From JALOOB01 sp040766655 (GTDB lineage Bacteria > Chloroflexota > Anaerolineae > CG2-30-64-16): a DNA stretch of 64,000 nucleotides. Below are positions 1 through 6,768 of this stretch, in pieces; the stretch's first letter is position 1; every line of letters begins with the position of its first letter. A program made the translations under genes and the position numbers. The stretch is taken from NCBI GenBank assembly GCA_040766655.1, contig JAXGQB010000006.1:434001-498000 (forward strand), written 5' to 3'. The notes beneath the pieces were generated by a model, which saw nothing but the letters and a program-made list of their open reading frames with translations, was not told the origin of the DNA and ran no database searches.

Positions 1-2
1 AG

Positions 3-491
3 ACGCCGGAGGGTATCCGCTTCGCCCGAGGTGTCCTGAACATCGGCGAACCGATGGCCACGCCCGTCATCCGGCAGCTGAAGCGGTGGGCGTTGTCCGG
101 GGACGGTGCGCCGCCGGGGGTCGCCATCCTCGACGTTCCGCCGGGCACGTCGTGCCCGGTCGTTGAGTCGGTGCGCGGGAGCGACTTCCTGCTGCTGGTC
201 ACCGAGCCCACCCCCTTCGGGTTGCACGACCTGCGGCTGGCAGTCGATGTGGCCGCGGAGTTGGGGATCCCGGCCGGGATCGTCCTGAACCGCGACGGCA
301 TAGGCAACGACGATGTGGAGACATTCGCCGCGGGCGCCGGAACGCCGATCCTGATGCGGATCCCCTTCGATCGCGCCATTGCGGAGGGGGTGGCCCAGGG
401 ACGCCCGCTGATCGAGCTTTTCGGAGAATACGAGGACCGGTTCAGGGTGCTATACGAGCAGATCGCGCACCGGGTTTGGGGCGCATCATGA
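3..491 (+). CDS. MinD/Mrp-superfamily P-loop ATPase, C-terminal part (5' truncated)
   Basis: The reading frame is open from the window edge, so the start and the Walker A loop lie outside. The visible part begins with the stretch GVLNIGEPMATPVIRQLK, which is typical of the MinD-like ATPases that carry or accompany a ferredoxin insert (COG1149-like). Next comes ILDVPPGTSCPVVESV, the Walker B/switch II region that reads DxPPGxxCP in this family. The C-terminus resembles that of the following gene, so the two are a paralogous pair. Its stop overlaps the next start (ATGA at 488-491), indicating one transcript. The likely role is ATP-dependent Fe-S or cofactor handling in the cytoplasm; the precise substrate is unknown. 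Confidence 0.85.
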   Translation, partial: TPEGIRFARGVLNIGEPMATPVIRQLKRWALSGDGAPPGVAILDVPPGTSCPVVESVRGSDFLLLVTEPTPFGLHDLRLAVDVAAELGIPAGIVLNRDGIGNDDVETFAAGAGTPILMRIPFDRAIAEGVAQGRPLIELFGEYEDRFRVLYEQIAHRVWGAS

Positions 492-1399
492 AGCAGTTGG
501 TGATCCTGAGCGGCAAGGGCGGCACCGGCAAGACCAGCGTCGCGGCCGCGTTCGCACACCTGGCGGCGGAGGGCGACCCGCCCGTGACGGCAGTGCTGGC
601 GGACGCGGACGTCGATGCGGCCAACCTGGAATTGGTGCTCAGCCCGCGGCCGCTCGAAACGCACGAGTTCATCGGGGGATCGGTTGCAGCGATCGATCCC
701 GAGCTGTGCGAGGGGTGTGGGCGCTGCTACGAGGTCTGCCGGTTCGATGCCGTGCTTCCGCCTGCGTCCGGGATCGGCGCGTACACGGTGGATCCGATCG
801 CGTGCGAGGGGTGTGCGGCGTGCGTCTATCAGTGCCCGGAGCAGGCCATCGCCATGGCGCCGCAGGTCGCGGGCTCGTGGTTCCGCTCTGACAGCCGGTA
901 TGGCGCCCTGTTTCACGCCGCGCTGAAGCCGGCACAGGAGAACTCGGGCAAGCTGGTGACGCTCGTCAAGCAGCAGGCGCGACTGCTGGCGCTGGATGAA
1001 GGTTACGGCGCCATGATCGTCGACGGCCCGCCCGGCATTGGCTGCCCGGTCATCTCTGCCGTATCGGGCGCAGACCTGGCGTTGATCGTGGCCGAGCCGA
1101 CGGCAGCGGGCATCCACGACCTGTCACGCGTCGTCCAAACGACGGCACATTTCCGCGTGCCGCTCATCGTGTGCATCAACAAGGCGGACATCTATCCTGC
1201 GGGGACACAACAGATCGAGGCGTACTGCCGGGAAAGCGGCCTCGAGATGGCCGGTCACATTCCCTTCGACCCATTCGTGACGGATGCTATGGTGCAAGGC
1301 GAGCCGATCACTGCGTACCGGCCCGATTCGCCGGCAGCCGTGGCGCTCCGCGCCCTATGGGAGCGTGTCGCAGCGCGGCTGAACGAGCGCGAGCCATAG
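488..1399 (+). CDS. MinD-superfamily ATPase with inserted 2x[4Fe-4S] ferredoxin domain
   Basis: A 303-residue cytoplasmic protein. The deviant Walker A GKGGTGKTS is at about residues 9-17. An inserted ferredoxin domain follows, with C74-x2-C77-x2-C80-x3-C84 and C106-x2-C109-x2-C112-x3-C116, enough for two [4Fe-4S] clusters. The switch II motif is VDGPPGIGCPV. This is the COG1149 architecture, usually found as a pair of genes in anaerobes near NifU/NifX-type or CGGC proteins, as here. I start it at the ATG overlapping the previous stop; an upstream in-frame TTG at 476 is less likely. The pair probably forms a heteromeric ATPase for Fe-S cluster or metallocofactor work; the target protein is not known. 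Confidence 0.9.
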   Translation: MKQLVILSGKGGTGKTSVAAAFAHLAAEGDPPVTAVLADADVDAANLELVLSPRPLETHEFIGGSVAAIDPELCEGCGRCYEVCRFDAVLPPASGIGAYTVDPIACEGCAACVYQCPEQAIAMAPQVAGSWFRSDSRYGALFHAALKPAQENSGKLVTLVKQQARLLALDEGYGAMIVDGPPGIGCPVISAVSGADLALIVAEPTAAGIHDLSRVVQTTAHFRVPLIVCINKADIYPAGTQQIEAYCRESGLEMAGHIPFDPFVTDAMVQGEPITAYRPDSPAAVALRALWERVAARLNEREP

Positions 1400-1451
1400 T
1401 GGTCCGTAGGTCTGGATCTTGTCACGAAGCATGATCAGGAGATAGGTGCAG

Positions 1452-1889
1452 ATGAAGAAGATCGGCATCATCATATGCGACCGCTACCACACCTGTGCGG
1501 GCGGAAAATGCCTTCGTTCGTTGCGAAACCGCGAGGGCGCTTTTGCCCGCTACGGTGACGAAGAGATCGAGCTGGTGGGTTACACCAGTTGCGGCGGATG
1601 CCCCGGCGGGAATGTGGAGTACGCGCCTGCGGAGATGAAGAAGAACGGCGCGGAGATCATCCACCTGGCCACCGGGCTGGTGGTGGGTTATCCGCCCTGC
1701 CCGCGCATCCAGGCCTTCACCGACTTCATACCGGCCAAGTACGGTCTTGAAGTGGTGATCGGCACACACCCTATCCCGCAGAATTACTTTACGACCCATG
1801 AGGAGCTGGGGACGTGGCGATCGCCCAACTGGCAGGAACGCATCCAGCTCATTCTGACTGACGAGACAATTCGCAAGGCCTATGACTAA
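1452..1889 (+). CDS. CGGC-domain metal-binding protein
   Basis: A 145-residue soluble protein. It starts MKKIGIIICDRYHTCAGGKC and contains SCGGCPGG, the signature of the CGGC domain (COG5561-like), plus a further Cys in GYPPCPRI. The cysteine clusters suggest that it binds a metal or Fe-S cluster; the biochemical role of the family is not established. AGGAG at 1437-1441 serves either the ATG at 1452 or a GTG two codons upstream. The end overlaps the NifU-like gene, so the ATPase pair, this protein and the scaffold look like one Fe-S-related transcription unit. Confidence 0.8.
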   Translation: MKKIGIIICDRYHTCAGGKCLRSLRNREGAFARYGDEEIELVGYTSCGGCPGGNVEYAPAEMKKNGAEIIHLATGLVVGYPPCPRIQAFTDFIPAKYGLEVVIGTHPIPQNYFTTHEELGTWRSPNWQERIQLILTDETIRKAYD

Positions 1890-2370
1890 GGATAAACAGA
1901 CTCAACCGGGCGCGCCCCCTGGGGACGAGACCGCAGGCGCCATCGAAGGCGCGTGGAGCGATCATCCAGCTTCCTCGGAGGTGATCGAGTTGCGGCCCTC
2001 CGCCTTCTCCGCGAAGGTGAAGGCGCACGGTCGCCATCCGACCCACTACGGGCGCATGGAGAACCCCGATGCACAGGCCGTGAAGGTGGGCTGGTGCGGC
2101 GAGGTGATGGAGATGTACCTGCGGCTCCGTGGGGAGCAGATCGTTGAGTCCTCTTTCTGGGCCGACGGCTGCCTGTCCACCATGGCCTGCGGCGACATGT
2201 TGATGACCCTCGTCCAGGACACGTCGGTGGACGATGCCCTGAAGATTGCCCCTGAGGCGCTGATCTCGGCCCTGGATGGCCTCCCGTTCAGCAGCCATCA
2301 CTGTGCGGAGTTATCCGTGGAGACGTTCCGCGCGGCGGTGGCGAGCCGGCAAGAGGGGAGCCACACCTGA
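1882..2370 (+). CDS. NifU/IscU-like Fe-S cluster scaffold
   Basis: A 162-residue protein with the three cluster-ligand cysteines of the NifU N-terminal fold: C72 (GWCGEVM), C97 (ADGCLST) and C141 (SHHCAELS). The usual Asp after the first Cys-Gly is Glu here. About 45 poorly conserved residues precede the fold, more than in typical IscU, so an internal start cannot be excluded, but no better-placed ATG is obvious. The start overlaps the CGGC gene by 8 nt. It probably assembles or transfers Fe-S clusters for the upstream ferredoxin-ATPase. No HscA/HscB genes are nearby. Confidence 0.88.
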   Translation: MTKDKQTQPGAPPGDETAGAIEGAWSDHPASSEVIELRPSAFSAKVKAHGRHPTHYGRMENPDAQAVKVGWCGEVMEMYLRLRGEQIVESSFWADGCLSTMACGDMLMTLVQDTSVDDALKIAPEALISALDGLPFSSHHCAELSVETFRAAVASRQEGSHT

Positions 2371-2387
2371 TTCGCAGGGCAGGATGA

Positions 2388-2416
2388 TTGCCTTGCACGT
2401 CATTGTTTGTTACAAT
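2388..2416 (+). promoter_or_regulatory. Sigma-70-type promoter of the selenoprotein peroxiredoxin gene
   Basis: TTGCCT at 2388-2393, a 17-nt spacer and TACAAT at 2411-2416, placed 49 nt upstream of the ATG. Inferred from consensus only. Confidence 0.55.
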
Positions 2417-2465
2417 GTGAACAACCAACTGCGCCGTGACCACTCGATCGACCAAGGAGGCTAAT

Positions 2466-3167
2466 ATGCCGGAACTGAAGGAAGGCTGCGTCAAGCCTGC
2501 ACGCGGGCCGATCCTGCCCGCGCCACAACTTGCGCCCGAGGGGGCCGCTACACCAACACAGGAGGTGCCAAAGATGCTCGCACGCGTTGGCAAAGAAGCG
2601 ATTGACTTTGAGGCGACAGCGTTCGTGAAGGATGTTGGGTTCAAACCCGTGAAGCTTTCGGACTATAAGGGCAAGTGGATCGTCATCTGCTTCTACCCGG
2701 GTGATTTCACCTTCGTCTGACCGACAGAACTGGCGGCGGTCGCCGCCATGTACGATCAGTTCCAGGCATTGGGCACCGAGTTCCTCGCGCTGAGCACCGA
2801 CAGCCGCTTCGTCCACAAGATCTGGCAGGAGCAGGAGTTGAGCAAGATGGTGGAGGGCGGCGTGCCGTTCCCGATGCTGTCCGATGGCGGCGGCAAGATC
2901 GGCACGATCTACGGCGTGTACGACGAGGACGCGGGCGTGGACATTCGCGGACGCTTCATCATCGACCCGGACTTCGTGATCCGGGCGATGGAAGTGCTGA
3001 CGCCTGAGGTCGGGCGCAACCCGGCCGAGTTGGTGCGGCAGATCAAGGCCTTCCAGCACGTCGTGGCCACCGGTGAGGTGATGCCGTCGGGTTGGGAGCC
3101 GGGTCAGGTGACCCTCAAGCCGGGCCCGGACCTGGTGGGCAAGGTCTGGACGGTCTGGAAACCCTAA
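2466..3167 (+). CDS. Selenocysteine-containing peroxiredoxin (in-frame TGA = Sec85)
   Basis: A 233-codon thioredoxin-fold peroxidase read through one in-frame TGA at 2718-2720. Flanking residues are FYPGDFTFV-[TGA]-PTE; in AhpC/Prx1-type peroxiredoxins this position is the peroxidatic Cys of FTFVCPTE. Homology continues without shift on both sides (downstream STDSRFVH, GRFIIDP, MEVLTP, GRNPAEL). A SECIS-like hairpin starts 11 nt after the TGA. The reading is therefore Sec at residue 85, reducing peroxides in the cytoplasm. The start is the ATG at 2466, 5 nt after AAGGAGG. An N-terminal extension of about 36 residues precedes the core. Only C8 and C75 remain; the usual C-terminal resolving Cys region reads GEVMPSGW, so recycling must use an external thiol. 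Standard gene callers would split this into two fragments. Confidence 0.9.
2718..2748 (+). promoter_or_regulatory. Bacterial SECIS-like element directing Sec insertion
   Basis: TGA at 2718-2720, then a 7-bp stem TGGCGGC (2731-2737) / GCCGCCA (2742-2748) closing the tetraloop GGTC (2738-2741). The first loop G is 18 nt after the TGA. As I recall, the E. coli fdhF SECIS also has an apical GGUC loop at almost the same distance. The stem lies inside the coding sequence, as bacterial SECIS elements do. Confidence 0.8.
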
Positions 3168-3196
3168 GCGGATAGAGTGGCGCGGTGGTTGAAACA

Positions 3197-3230
3197 GGGG
3201 GCGGGTGATGCGCATCACCCGCCCCCTTCT
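3197..3230 (+). terminator. Rho-independent terminator of the peroxiredoxin gene
   Basis: Perfect inverted repeat, arms 3197-3210 and 3213-3226 (14 bp, GGGGGCGGGTGATG and its complement) around CG, followed by TTCTTC. It is 30 nt after the stop codon and separates the selenoprotein gene from the next unit. Confidence 0.85.
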
Positions 3231-3341
3231 TCGTAGTGGGTGAGGCCTTCACGCCCAGTCGGGCTGCCTTGTTCTGCCCTTACATTGCCGTCGGATAGGA
3301 TCTTACTTCGCCATGTGGTCCGTGGGGGCAATTCGCTCGTT

Positions 3342-3369
3342 TTGCATTTCACAATCGGCATGGTATAGT
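3342..3369 (+). promoter_or_regulatory. Promoter upstream of the yedE leader
   Basis: TTGCAT at 3342-3347, a 16-nt spacer and TATAGT at 3364-3369, with TGG just before the -10. The predicted transcript starts near 3376, about 340 nt before the first gene of the selenium operon. Confidence 0.6.
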
Positions 3370-3375
3370 CTGTCC

Positions 3376-3642
3376 CGTGCCGGAAACGTCCGGCATGGGC
3401 TTCTGCTTTATGTCTCAGGCAAGAGCTCGCGTCGATCGCATCATCCGCACAGGAGCACAACCGTGGCTTCTACGTACCACCGCCAAACCTGACTCAGCAC
3501 CCCGATCGCCGGCCGGCGATCACGGGGCAGCTCGCATGCGTCGGGCGGCGGCGGTGCCGATGCTCTTGCATCGCCCCCGCCCTGATCTGGCCTGGCATCT
3601 TCCGCCTGGGCCGTCGCCCGCGCATGCGAGCGACGGCTTTTT
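3376..3642 (+). other. Long structured non-coding leader or sRNA before yedE
   Basis: There is no convincing coding sequence between the promoter at 3342 and the terminator at 3642. The stretch is rich in hairpins. One, around 3500-3527, has arms near GATCGCCGG/CCGGCGATC inside CCCC/GGGG; another, around 3571-3582, is CGATGC-TCTT-GCATCG. A strong terminator ends the stretch about 70 nt before the yedE ATG. It could be an attenuator-type leader regulating the selenium operon or an independent small RNA. It does not match any riboswitch class, SRP RNA, 6S RNA, RNase P RNA or tRNA-Sec that I can recognise by eye. Confidence 0.45.
3610..3642 (+). terminator. Terminator between promoter and yedE
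   Basis: GCCGTCGC (3610-3617) pairs with GCGACGGC (3630-3637), with an inner CGC/GCG extension, and is followed by TTTTT at 3638-3642. Its position after a promoter and before the ribosome-binding site suggests either conditional termination or the end of a small RNA. Confidence 0.75.
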
Positions 3643-3713
3643 GTTGTCCGCGTCGTGGCGCACACGGCAGCGCGCCGTGCCCGCTGCGTGGGAACATTTA
3701 CAGGAGGGAGAAC

Positions 3714-4853
3714 ATGTCTGACCAAGTCCAGTCCCCTGGCGAACGCCTCACCCGTTTCTTTGCTTCGCGGTGGGGCATCATCCTCGCTGGCGCCCTCATC
3801 GGCGTCCTTGCGCCGCTGTTGCAGAAGCTGGGCAACCCGCCCAACATGGGCATCTGCGTTGCCTGCTTCGAGCGCGACATTGCCGGCGCGTTGGGCCTGC
3901 ACCGCGCAGCCGTCGTGCAGTACATCCGGCCGGAGATTGTCGGATTCGTGCTGGGGGCGATGCTGGCGGCCTACGCGTTCGGCGAGTTCCGGGCGCGCGC
4001 GGGCTCCGCGCCCATCGTGCGCTTCGTGCTGGGCATGTTTGCCATGATCGGTGCGCTCGCGTTTCTGGGCTGCCCCTGGCGCGCCACCCTGCGCCTTGCC
4101 GGCGGCGACCTCAACGCCATCCTGGGCATCGCAGGGCTGGCCGCGGGCATCGCCGTGGGCGTGCAGTTTCTCAAGTCGGGCTACACCCTGGGCCGCGCGC
4201 ACAAGACGTACGCGGCCGTGGGCTGGATCATGCCCCTGCTCATGGTGGGCCTGCTGTTGCTCCTCCTCTTCGCACCGACTTTCAGTAAGGATGGGCCGAT
4301 CTTTTTCAGCCAGAGCGGCCCCGGCTCGATGCATGCGCCGATCCTCGTCGCGCTGGGCGTCGGGCTCCTGATCGGTGCGGTGGCTCAGCGTACGCGCTTC
4401 TGCACCATGGGCGCGATCCGGGACGTGCTCCTGATGCGCGATTTCCACCTGCTGAGCGGGCTTGCCACGCTGTTGGTGGTCGCATTCGCCACCAACCTCC
4501 TCCTCGGCCAGGTGCGTCTTGGCTTTGCCGGTCAGCCCGTGGCGCACAGCAACTACCTCTGGAACTTCCTGGGCATGGCGCTCTCCGGGCTGGCGTTCGC
4601 GCTTGCCGGCGGCTGCCCGGGACGCCAGCTCTTTCTCTCCGGCGAAGGGGACGGTGATGCGGCCGTGTTCGTGCTGGGCATGATCGCCGGCGCGGGCATC
4701 GCGCATAACTTCGCCCTCGCGGGCAGCCCCGACTCGGTGGTCGAGGGCGTCGTCAAGGTGGGCGGTCTCACGCCCTTCGGTATGGGCGCGGTCATCATCG
4801 GTCTCGTGGCCTGCCTGGCCATCGGCCTGACGATGCGCGAGCGAACGGTTTAG
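3714..4853 (+). CDS. yedE: YedE-type selenium-metabolism membrane transporter
   Basis: A 379-residue polytopic membrane protein of the YeeE/YedE (DUF395) superfamily, with about nine or ten hydrophobic segments. Conserved signatures are GNPPNMGICVACFERDIAGA, FLGCPWR with RLAGGDLNA, AQRTRFCTMGAIRD and GGCPGRQLFLSGEGD. From memory these match the selenium-linked YedE/FdhT family (TIGR04112-like), not the generic thiosulfate-uptake branch; that assignment is established-family knowledge, whereas the actual substrate is not proven. The start is fixed by AGGAGG at 3702-3707, 6 nt before the ATG. The TusA-like gene follows after 11 nt. It likely imports a selenium (or sulfur) species for selenoprotein synthesis. 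Confidence 0.85.
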   Translation: MSDQVQSPGERLTRFFASRWGIILAGALIGVLAPLLQKLGNPPNMGICVACFERDIAGALGLHRAAVVQYIRPEIVGFVLGAMLAAYAFGEFRARAGSAPIVRFVLGMFAMIGALAFLGCPWRATLRLAGGDLNAILGIAGLAAGIAVGVQFLKSGYTLGRAHKTYAAVGWIMPLLMVGLLLLLLFAPTFSKDGPIFFSQSGPGSMHAPILVALGVGLLIGAVAQRTRFCTMGAIRDVLLMRDFHLLSGLATLLVVAFATNLLLGQVRLGFAGQPVAHSNYLWNFLGMALSGLAFALAGGCPGRQLFLSGEGDGDAAVFVLGMIAGAGIAHNFALAGSPDSVVEGVVKVGGLTPFGMGAVIIGLVACLAIGLTMRERTV

Positions 4854-4864
4854 GGAGATAAGCG

Positions 4865-5071
4865 ATGAAGACAGTCGACGCACGGGGCCTCTCGTGCCCC
4901 GAACCCGTCATCCTGGCCCGCAAGGCGATCGAGGCAGGCCAGTTTCCGATCGAGGTGCTGGTGGACGCGGTCACGGCGCGCGAGAATGTGCGGCGCATGG
5001 CCGAAATCTCCGGCTGCACCGTCGCGGTCGAGCAGGTGGGGGATGAGTACCGATTGGTGCTTGCCAAGTAG
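4865..5071 (+). CDS. yedF: YedF/TusA-like sulfur (selenium) carrier
   Basis: A 68-residue SirA/TusA-fold protein. The reactive cysteine is C11 in ARGLSCPEPVILARKA; the CPEP form (instead of CPxP with other residues) is common in YedF-type members. The family carries persulfide sulfur between proteins, and YedF members co-occur with selenium genes. Located 11 nt after yedE with its own GGGAGATAAG ribosome-binding site. It probably receives sulfur or selenium from the transporter or the downstream aminotransferase. It lacks the C-terminal DsrE-like domain of the longer YedF selenium proteins, so it is a minimal single-domain version. Confidence 0.85.
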   Translation: MKTVDARGLSCPEPVILARKAIEAGQFPIEVLVDAVTARENVRRMAEISGCTVAVEQVGDEYRLVLAK

Positions 5072-5081
5072 GTAGCGGGAT

Positions 5082-5154
5082 GTAGGGGCGGGGTCACCCC
5101 GCCCCTACCGTGATGGTGCCGTGATGTAGGGGCGACCGGCGACCCCGCCCCTAC
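5082..5154. repeat. Two GC-rich intergenic palindromes (GTAGGGGC family)
   Basis: Palindrome 1 spans 5082-5108 (GTAGGGGCGGGG and complement); copy 2 spans 5126-5154 and is imperfect. The same end sequence GTAGGGGC...GCCCCTAC recurs at 32213-32264 and 35278-35307. They sit between the TusA-like and aminotransferase genes without breaking the operon order. Confidence 0.8.
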
Positions 5155-5185
5155 CGCAGGCATCCAGAATCGAGTGAGACAGGCG

Positions 5186-6349
5186 ATGATTTACTTCGAC
5201 AACGCGGCCACGTCGTGGCCCAAGCCGCCGTGCGTGCTGGAGGCGATGGCACACTATCTGAATGACGTGGGCGCGAGTCCGGGCCGGTCGGGGCACCGCC
5301 TCGCAGTCGAGGCGGCGCGCATCGTGTACGGTGCGCGCGAGGCGGTGGCCGAGCTGTTTCATGCGCCCGACCCCCTGCGGGTGGTGTTCGGCGCGAACGT
5401 CACGGAAGCGCTCAACCTGGCGCTCAACGGGCTTCTGAGACCGGGCGATCACGTGGTGACGGGGAGCCTGGAGCATAATTCCGTCATGCGCCCTCTGCGC
5501 GCCCTGGAGCGCTCGGGCGTGCGCGTGACCACTGTGCGATGCGCCAGGTCCGGCGAGTTGGACCCAGAGGACCTGGAGGCTGCGCTGGGGCCAGACACCC
5601 GGCTGATCGTCCTCAATCACGCGTCGAACGTGGTTGGCACGTTGCTGCCCGTTGCCGAGGCAGGGGCGATCGCGCGGCGGCACGGCGTCCTGTTGCTCGT
5701 TGACGCCGCGCAGACGGCGGGCGCGTACCCGATCGACATGCAGGCCGAAGCCATCGACCTTCTGGCATTCACCGGCCACAAGTCGCTCTACGGGCCGATG
5801 GGCACCGGTGGACTGGTGGTGGGCGAGCACGTGGACGCCGCGAGACTGGCGCCATTGAAGCGCGGGGGCACCGGCAGCCGGTCCGAGCGTGAGGATCAGC
5901 CGTCATTCCTGCCCGACTTGTGCGAAAGCGGCACGCTCAACGCGGTGGGGCTGGCCGGCCTGGGGGCAAGCATCCGTTGGGTGCTGGCGCAGGGCGTGGC
6001 GCAGATCCGCAGCCACGAGATGGCGCTGACGAGGCAGTTGCTGGCCGGGCTGGCGGCGATCCCGCGAGTCACCGTCTACGGCACGCAGGACGCAGCGCGG
6101 CAGACGGCGACCGTCTCCTTCACTATCGATGGCCTGCCGCCGTCCGAGATCGGGCTGCGACTGGATGACGAGTATGGCATCATGTGCCGGGTCGGGCTGC
6201 ATTGCTCCCCCGCGGCGCATCGGACCCTGGGCACCTTTCCTGGGGGAACGGTGCGTTTTGGCCTGGGCGCGTTCAACACGGCGCAGGAGGTGGTCCAGGC
6301 CATTGCCGCCGTGGCTGAGATGGCTGCGGGCGCGAGGGAGGGACGATGA
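5186..6349 (+). CDS. Cysteine desulfurase-family aminotransferase (class V), selenium-linked type
   Basis: A 387-residue PLP enzyme of the NifS/CsdB/SelA fold. It opens MIYFDNAATSWPKPP, has ASPGRSGHR, the PLP lysine in TGHKSLYGPMG and the catalytic Cys in GLHCSPAAH. This corresponds to the family I know as TIGR01977 (cysteine desulfurase family protein), often next to YedF, DUF3343 or SelD. The reaction is presumably desulfuration of Cys or release of Se from selenocysteine, giving a protein-bound persulfide or perselenide. I chose the ATG at 5186 because the family begins there; a GTG at 5174 is in frame. It overlaps the DUF3343 gene by 4 nt (ATGA). Confidence 0.88.
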   Translation: MIYFDNAATSWPKPPCVLEAMAHYLNDVGASPGRSGHRLAVEAARIVYGAREAVAELFHAPDPLRVVFGANVTEALNLALNGLLRPGDHVVTGSLEHNSVMRPLRALERSGVRVTTVRCARSGELDPEDLEAALGPDTRLIVLNHASNVVGTLLPVAEAGAIARRHGVLLLVDAAQTAGAYPIDMQAEAIDLLAFTGHKSLYGPMGTGGLVVGEHVDAARLAPLKRGGTGSRSEREDQPSFLPDLCESGTLNAVGLAGLGASIRWVLAQGVAQIRSHEMALTRQLLAGLAAIPRVTVYGTQDAARQTATVSFTIDGLPPSEIGLRLDDEYGIMCRVGLHCSPAAHRTLGTFPGGTVRFGLGAFNTAQEVVQAIAAVAEMAAGAREGR

Positions 6350-6573
6350 GCGGTGAAAGTTACGCGGTAATCCTGGTCTACTCCACCAGCCACGCGATGC
6401 GCATCGAGAAGCTGCTGGCAGACCGTGGCATCGGGTGCAAGATGATCCCCGTGCCGCGGCAGATCAGCTCCGATTGTGGCGTGTGCGTACGCATCGGCCG
6501 CGACCAGCAGGAGACTGCCGCAGAGGTAGCAGCAGCGGCAAGGATCGAGATCCAGGGGATCGTGGAAATTTGA
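6346..6573 (+). CDS. DUF3343 putative Se/S carrier-like protein
   Basis: A 75-residue protein. It shows VYSTSHAMRIEKLLADRGI and then IPVPRQISSDCGVCVRI, the hallmark of DUF3343, annotated in Pfam as putative Se/S carrier-like. The two cysteines in the DCGVC segment are candidate carrier residues. It overlaps the aminotransferase stop, so production is coupled to the enzyme that would load it. The gene set transporter, TusA-like carrier, aminotransferase and DUF3343 recurs in selenium-using prokaryotes. The function is inferred from co-occurrence; I know of no direct assay. Confidence 0.85.
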   Translation: MSGESYAVILVYSTSHAMRIEKLLADRGIGCKMIPVPRQISSDCGVCVRIGRDQQETAAEVAAAARIEIQGIVEI

Positions 6574-6768
6574 GAGAGTGTAGCCGCGCCCCGCTATGAG
6601 ATGACGCGATGGCACGCGTCGACGACAGCCGCTCCTGGGGCTGCTGACGAGTTTCTGCGGATCGTGGATCTTTGGTGAGGAACTGCCTGGCGAGGGCAGC
6701 GAGGTGGTTGCGTGTGCTGTTCCTGCTTCCTCACGCCAGGCAGAACTGTGGGTTGACGCGGACCCGAA

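Noticed and set aside
3376..3645. tRNA-Sec (selC), SRP RNA, 6S RNA or RNase P RNA in the leader
   Set aside because: No TCA anticodon arm, no SRP GGAAG-type loop and no RNase P core motifs could be found by eye. It is left as an unknown structured RNA.
3377..3721. Possible 114-residue protein in the yedE leader
   Set aside because: It runs through the terminator hairpin and past the yedE ribosome-binding site, has no ribosome-binding site of its own and no recognisable domain. A non-coding leader explains the region better.
5174..6349. selA (selenocysteine synthase)
   Set aside because: The fold is shared, but the start MIYFDNAATSW and the HCSPAAH catalytic loop mark a cysteine desulfurase-type enzyme; SelA lacks this Cys loop.
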